Of a stretch of 10,610 nt of DNA, positions 7,349 through 10,610 are shown piece by piece. The stretch is taken from assembly GCA_009778295.1 (NCBI GenBank), contig WRKB01000282.1:1-10610 (forward strand), written 5' to 3'. The notes beneath the pieces are model-generated. The model had not been told where the DNA came from and searched no databases. It saw only the letters and a program-made list of their open reading frames with translations. Numbering within the stretch: position 1 is the stretch's first letter; the number at the start of each line of letters is the position of its first letter. Source of the DNA: Betaproteobacteria bacterium (lineage in GTDB: Bacteria; Desulfobacterota; Desulfovibrionia; Desulfovibrionales; Desulfovibrionaceae). Made by a program: the position numbers and the translations under genes.

Positions 7349-7377
7349 ATTATATCATGCTTTTCGTGTGGAGGAAA
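7349..7377 (-). promoter_or_regulatory. gcvT: Extended -10 promoter for the gcv cluster
   Basis: The minus strand carries TGATATAAT: a perfect -10 hexamer (7349-7354) with the TGn extension (7355-7357). At a 17-bp spacer the -35 is TTTCCT (7372-7377), a poor match, which is typical of extended -10 promoters. The start would be near 7342, giving a leader of about 93 bases before the gcvT GTG. The site lies in the 137-bp gap after the lipoprotein gene, exactly where a gcv promoter is expected. Confidence 0.6.
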
Positions 7378-7386
7378 GGATTTTTG

Positions 7387-8088
7387 CTATTGTGTTTTTT
7401 TGCCGAGCCCCTTAAACAATTCTTCGGATTTCAAGCTGAATACCTCTGTCACGTCAAACCAGAATTCCTGCGTGAATGTTTCTGTAAATTCTTTCAGACG
7501 TTTTTCTTTTTCTTCGCCTTTCATGGCGCTTTCAACAATCTTGCGCGCTCTGTCAACGTCCGTCTTTTTTGAGATGATAAAGGTATATTGCCAATAATCA
7601 TATTTTTTTTTGTTTTGCTCAACAGAAGAACGCATAAAACGCAATCTGTCATTCAGCACTACATAATCTTCACCTTTTTCTGTTGTGGTAAATATTCTGT
7701 TTCGCGCGATAATCAGAAAATGTTCAAGTATGATGTAATTGTAATAAGCATTCCCACGCCTGAACATGACAGCATCGCCACGGCTGCGGCCCCAGCCACC
7801 GCCGACATAGGCCGCCTGCTTGGGTTCGATAAGCTTGACCGCGTCAGATGGCGACATGGGAAAGCCCGAGACAGGAGTGACCTGCGGGGCCGGTGTGGGG
7901 ACGGCTTTGGGGGAAACAGGGGTGACGTCCGTTGCCGTCTGGCTTGACGGGGCGGAATTCTTGCCCGGAGCCTGCGTTGAGTCCGGGATGCTTTGTTGCT
8001 TTGTAGCCGGAGGGGACGCGCTTTTTTGGGAAGCACAAGCACTGACGGTCAGAGCGGTCAAACACAGCGCAATGAACACAAAGCGCAT
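7387..8088 (-). CDS. Predicted lipoprotein of unknown function
   Basis: This 233-residue protein starts with a lipoprotein signal peptide: MRFVFIALCLTALTVSAC, with lipobox VSAC and the lipidated cysteine at residue 18. A long linker rich in P, S, T, A and Q (about 19-85) follows, then a globular part (about 86-233) with a GGGWGRSRGD segment, aromatic AYYNYI and a lysine/glutamate-rich helical C-terminus. I recognise no family for the globular part. The start is ATG at 8088 because GGAGG sits seven bases upstream and the signal peptide begins there; the frame is open further upstream without a ribosome site. It follows thiL by 28 bp. The linker is GC-rich while the 3' half is strikingly AT-rich (about 32% GC over 7561-7740), unlike its neighbours. 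It is expected to be anchored in the outer or inner membrane. Confidence 0.85.
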   Translation of the reverse strand: MRFVFIALCLTALTVSACASQKSASPPATKQQSIPDSTQAPGKNSAPSSQTATDVTPVSPKAVPTPAPQVTPVSGFPMSPSDAVKLIEPKQAAYVGGGWGRSRGDAVMFRRGNAYYNYIILEHFLIIARNRIFTTTEKGEDYVVLNDRLRFMRSSVEQNKKKYDYWQYTFIISKKTDVDRARKIVESAMKGEEKEKRLKEFTETFTQEFWFDVTEVFSLKSEELFKGLGKKTQ

Positions 8089-8116
8089 ATTCCATCCTCC
8101 CACGGGGCGGCTGTCC

Positions 8117-9130
8117 TTACTTGATTTCGGCGGTTTCATGGAAATGATCAAAGCCAAGATCCTCTCTTACCCGTGCTCCATTCAGGCGTATGCCGTCGCT
8201 GTCGGTTACCACGCCGATTTCCCACAACCCGGGCAGCGCAGTATGCAAGGCGGAAAGCAGCCTCGGAGAGCATGCACCCAGCAAAGCGTAATCCTCGCCG
8301 CCTAGATACGCCTCACGCACCGGGTCTTTTCCGTGTGCGCGCGCATACTGTGTGAGTTCCCTGTGAAGCAGGGCTTCCGGTATCAGCAGCTCCGCGCCCA
8401 GACCGCTGCGCGGCATGCCGAGAAGGCGCGGTAAATCACTCGCCAAGCCGTCTGAAACATCCATAAGCACAGGTGGATGTTCTGTCTGTCCCAGACGTGA
8501 AAGAATCTGTCCGGCATCCACTTGGGGCTGCGGCATCAAATGCGCCGCGCAGGCTGCAGGCCATTTCTGCATGATTTTTCTGCCTTCGGATTCCAGCAAT
8601 TCAAGCCCGATACGTGCGAGACCCGCGCTGCCGATGAGAAAAAGCACGTCGCCGGGTTGCGCGCCACTTCTGGAAAGCCAATGGCAGCCCGCACCGGATC
8701 GGGCGTCTCCTTCTCCCCATACCGTTATCGAAAAACAGAATTTATCCGAGCGCGACAGATCCCCTCCGGCCAGCCCCATGCGTAAGCGTTCCGCCAGAGC
8801 AGACATGCCGGCAAAAACCCCTTCGAGCATACTTAGATCCACATCCGGCGGCAGACCGAGGCCGAGCGTGAATGCCAGTGGTTTGGCTCCACAGGCGGCC
8901 AAGTCGCTTACATTGACCGCAAGCGCCTTGTGCCCGATTTCCTGAGGCGTGAAATACGCGCGCCGGAAATGCACGTCTTCCAGAAAGAGATCCGTACTCA
9001 AACACAAAGGCCCCGAGGGGCGCAAGACCGCACAATCATCTCCCCGTGCAAGCAAGAGGGAAGGATGCGCTGTGGCAAAATATTTGTCCATACACGCAAG
9101 AATGGCATTTTCGGAAAAAGGCGCTTGCAC
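8117..9130 (-). CDS. thiL: Thiamine-monophosphate kinase
   Basis: This 337-residue enzyme phosphorylates thiamine monophosphate to thiamine diphosphate with ATP, the last step of cofactor synthesis. ThiL/PurM-superfamily motifs appear in order: RGDDCAVLRP (29-38), STDLFLEDVHFR (45-56), GHKALAVNVSDLAACGAKP (66-84), AGGDLSRSDKFCFSITVWGE (121-140), MDVSDGLASDLPRL (223-236) and LGGEDYALL (276-284). The chosen start is GTG at 9130-9128, with GAGGTG four bases upstream, 38 bp after the hldD stop. The frame is open further up to 9211, but that would overlap hldD and add residues unlike the family N-terminus. The length is normal. It is co-directional with hldD and the lipoprotein gene and probably in one operon, with no functional link visible. 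Confidence 0.95.
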   Translation of the reverse strand: MQAPFSENAILACMDKYFATAHPSLLLARGDDCAVLRPSGPLCLSTDLFLEDVHFRRAYFTPQEIGHKALAVNVSDLAACGAKPLAFTLGLGLPPDVDLSMLEGVFAGMSALAERLRMGLAGGDLSRSDKFCFSITVWGEGDARSGAGCHWLSRSGAQPGDVLFLIGSAGLARIGLELLESEGRKIMQKWPAACAAHLMPQPQVDAGQILSRLGQTEHPPVLMDVSDGLASDLPRLLGMPRSGLGAELLIPEALLHRELTQYARAHGKDPVREAYLGGEDYALLGACSPRLLSALHTALPGLWEIGVVTDSDGIRLNGARVREDLGFDHFHETAEIK

Positions 9131-9168
9131 GCGGCACCTCGGGATTCCATTTTCAGGGTGAAATTGCT

Positions 9169-10146
9169 CTAGCTTGCCAGGTAGGCGTTTGCTGCCGCAA
9201 GATACCGGCATACATAATCACGCACTCCGTCTTCCAGGTTATGCATGCGCACAGGGCAGTTCAGGCGTTGCAGCCAGGCCATGTCGGCTTGGGTAAAATT
9301 TTGATAGTTGCCTCGCAGTTCTGCGGGCATATCCACATACTCGATATGCGTTTCGCGTTCCATAGCTAAAAAAACGGCATGGGCCAGATCGTTCCAGCTT
9401 CGGGCCACGCCCGTGCCCACATTATAAATACCTCCACCGGCATTCTGCGATAAAAACCACAGGATTATCTCTGCGCAATCCTTCACATAGATGAAGTCAC
9501 GCAGTTGTCCGCCGTCTGGATAGTCGGGATGGCTTGAACGGAACAGGCGCAAGCTGTTGTGGGTGTTGATTTCGTGCCAAGCCTTGCAGACCACGCTACG
9601 CATGCTGCCCTTGTGGTATTCGTTCGGGCCGTAAACATTAAAAAATTTCAGACTGACTACCTGTCCCAACAAGCCTTCGCGCAACAGCCACAAATCAAAC
9701 AATTGTTTTGAATAGCCATACATATTCAGAGGGGTCAGGCTGCGCAGCTTGTCCAGCCTGTCGGAAAAGCCTTGCGAACCATCTCCGTAGGTGGCGGCGG
9801 AACTGGCGTTGATGAAGCGTGCGTTACGTTCCAGCGTGAGGCGGCACAGCGTCTGGCTGTACTTGAAGTTGTTGCGTATTAAAAATTCTGCGTTGCGCTC
9901 CGTGGTGTTCGAGCAGGCTCCCATGTGTACAACAGCGGTCAACGGCCAAGGCAGAGCATCTTCTTCCGCCATACGCAGAAACGCCTCATACTGCACATAG
10001 TCTGCATAAGACAAATTCCTGATATTTTTCCATTTATCTGAGCTGCCCAAGTCGTCGACAATCACAATGTCGTCAATGCCTGCCTGGTTCAGCCGCCAGA
10101 TGGCCGCGCTGCCGATAAAGCCGGCGCCGCCTGTCACTATGTACAT
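9169..10146 (-). CDS. hldD: ADP-L-glycero-D-manno-heptose 6-epimerase
   Basis: This 325-residue short-chain dehydrogenase/epimerase converts ADP-D-glycero-D-manno-heptose to the L form used in the LPS inner core, in the cytoplasm. The NAD(P)-binding motif TGGAGFIGS lies at 5-13 and is followed by IVIVDDL. HMGACSNTTE (74-83), INASSAATYG (112-121, Ser116), the YGYSK motif with Tyr143 and Lys147, and FNVYGPNEYHKGSM (169-182, Lys179) match HldD precisely, not merely general GalE-type epimerases. Length is normal. ATG at 10146-10144 has GGGAG about seven bases upstream, and this site lies in a hairpin. The YkgJ-like gene ends 42 bp upstream. The presence of hldD shows a Gram-negative cell envelope. 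Confidence 0.97.
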   Translation of the reverse strand: MYIVTGGAGFIGSAAIWRLNQAGIDDIVIVDDLGSSDKWKNIRNLSYADYVQYEAFLRMAEEDALPWPLTAVVHMGACSNTTERNAEFLIRNNFKYSQTLCRLTLERNARFINASSAATYGDGSQGFSDRLDKLRSLTPLNMYGYSKQLFDLWLLREGLLGQVVSLKFFNVYGPNEYHKGSMRSVVCKAWHEINTHNSLRLFRSSHPDYPDGGQLRDFIYVKDCAEIILWFLSQNAGGGIYNVGTGVARSWNDLAHAVFLAMERETHIEYVDMPAELRGNYQNFTQADMAWLQRLNCPVRMHNLEDGVRDYVCRYLAAANAYLAS

Positions 10147-10150
10147 AGTG

Positions 10151-10169
10151 TATCTCCCCCGTGGGGATA
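10151..10169 (-). promoter_or_regulatory. hldD: Hairpin enclosing the hldD ribosome binding site
   Basis: The minus-strand transcript can pair UAUC-CCC with GGG-(A bulge)-GAUA around an ACGG loop, giving a 7-bp stem with one bulge. The 3' arm contains the GGGAG Shine-Dalgarno of hldD, so the fold would hide it until opened by a ribosome or other factor. No U-tract follows the stem, so it is not a terminator. Confidence 0.4.
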
Positions 10170-10188
10170 TATGAGTTTATCGTAACGG

Positions 10189-10610
10189 TCATTCAGGATA
10201 CATGGAAAGACCGGAGCGGACAAGATGCAGACCCCCGTATGCAGGCGCGAGTCCGAAGTCGGAAAGCAGCGCATGCAGCGGACGTCCGAAAAGTAAAGGC
10301 AAGGCTTCAGCGGGCACGGCGGCGCGCTCCATCGCCAGTTCCCGAAAAGCGTGATCAAAGCGCACGGTTTCCAGCAAGATTCGCTCGGCTTCGGTATCAC
10401 AATGGGCACGCAGAGCCAGAGGACTAAGACGCGTCCAGGCGCATTCGGCTTCGTGCGCCCCAGCCAAGGGCAGCCAGTCAGGATGCAGCAGGGGCAGCAC
10501 ATCCGTCCGCGTCAGGCGCCCTTGATCATACATGGCCGCCAGCGCGGAAGCGTCCTCGCAGAATAGCGCCCTGCACTGGGCAGGGCGCTTGGCGTATACG
10601 GAACATTTGT
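10189..10610 (-). CDS. YkgJ-family cysteine-cluster (zinc/iron-chelating) protein, N-terminus outside window
   Basis: About 139 C-terminal residues are visible; the frame is open to the window edge, so the gene begins beyond it. The first visible segment CSVYAKRPAQCRALFC (about 10560-10607) fits the second half of the CxxCxxCC...C.Y..RP..CR.F.C pattern of the YkgJ family, thought to bind Zn or an Fe-S cluster. The rest (for example CAWTRLSPLALRAHCDTEAERILLETVRF) is alpha-helical looking and not recognised. The expected first cysteine cluster would lie to the right of the window and cannot be checked. It ends 42 bp before hldD and is co-directional with it. No specific function can be given. 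Confidence 0.72.
   Translation of the reverse strand, partial: KCSVYAKRPAQCRALFCEDASALAAMYDQGRLTRTDVLPLLHPDWLPLAGAHEAECAWTRLSPLALRAHCDTEAERILLETVRFDHAFRELAMERAAVPAEALPLLFGRPLHALLSDFGLAPAYGGLHLVRSGLSMYPE

Noticed and set aside
9131..9211. Longer ThiL starting at 9211, overlapping hldD
   Set aside because: The extra residues are unlike ThiL N-termini, and the GTG at 9130 has GAGGTG close by and gives normal length.
1..10610. CRISPR arrays, tRNA/rRNA genes, insertion sequences, integrases
   Set aside because: No regularly spaced repeats, no tRNA-like cloverleaf, and no transposase or integrase motifs on either strand.

Overview
All recognisable genes lie on the minus strand, so transcription runs from high to low coordinates. 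Several features point to a Gram-negative delta-proteobacterium of the Desulfovibrionaceae type: moderate GC, a heptose epimerase for LPS, a split two-subunit P-protein (gcvPA/gcvPB), a YkgJ-type cysteine-cluster protein and a V4R protein beside a cytoplasmic hybrid kinase. The family-level guess comes from protein style and gene order, not from a search.

Right part (10610 to 7387): the 3' end of a YkgJ-like protein gene, then hldD (ADP-heptose epimerase, LPS inner core), thiL (thiamine-monophosphate kinase) and a gene for a predicted lipoprotein of unknown function. Gaps are 42, 38 and 28 bp, so this looks like one transcription unit of unrelated housekeeping genes. A 137-bp gap follows. It holds a weak hairpin with a T-tract and, overlapping it, a good extended -10 promoter facing gcvT. 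No glycine riboswitch is recognisable there.

Left part (7249 to 1): the glycine cleavage genes gcvT and gcvH, then two signalling genes, then gcvPA and gcvPB. The signalling genes are a free-standing V4R-domain protein and a soluble PAS hybrid histidine kinase/response regulator. gcvPB runs off the left edge. T, H, PA and PB together make the decarboxylase, aminomethyl carrier and aminomethyltransferase parts of the glycine cleavage system. The L-protein (lpd) and lipoate enzymes are not in this window. In Desulfovibrio relatives the same enzymes are known to be able to run in reverse in the reductive glycine pathway.

The most interesting feature is this V4R plus hybrid-kinase pair, placed between gcvH and gcvPA on the same strand. 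V4R domains are small-molecule binding modules and the kinase has no membrane segment. An intracellular sensing module linked to glycine/one-carbon metabolism is therefore a reasonable hypothesis, supported only by gene position. The pair is preceded by a sigma-54-like motif and an excellent Shine-Dalgarno. Its two genes are separated by an unusual 292-bp gap that contains hairpins, an orphan GGAGG and a possible remnant of a receiver-domain tail.
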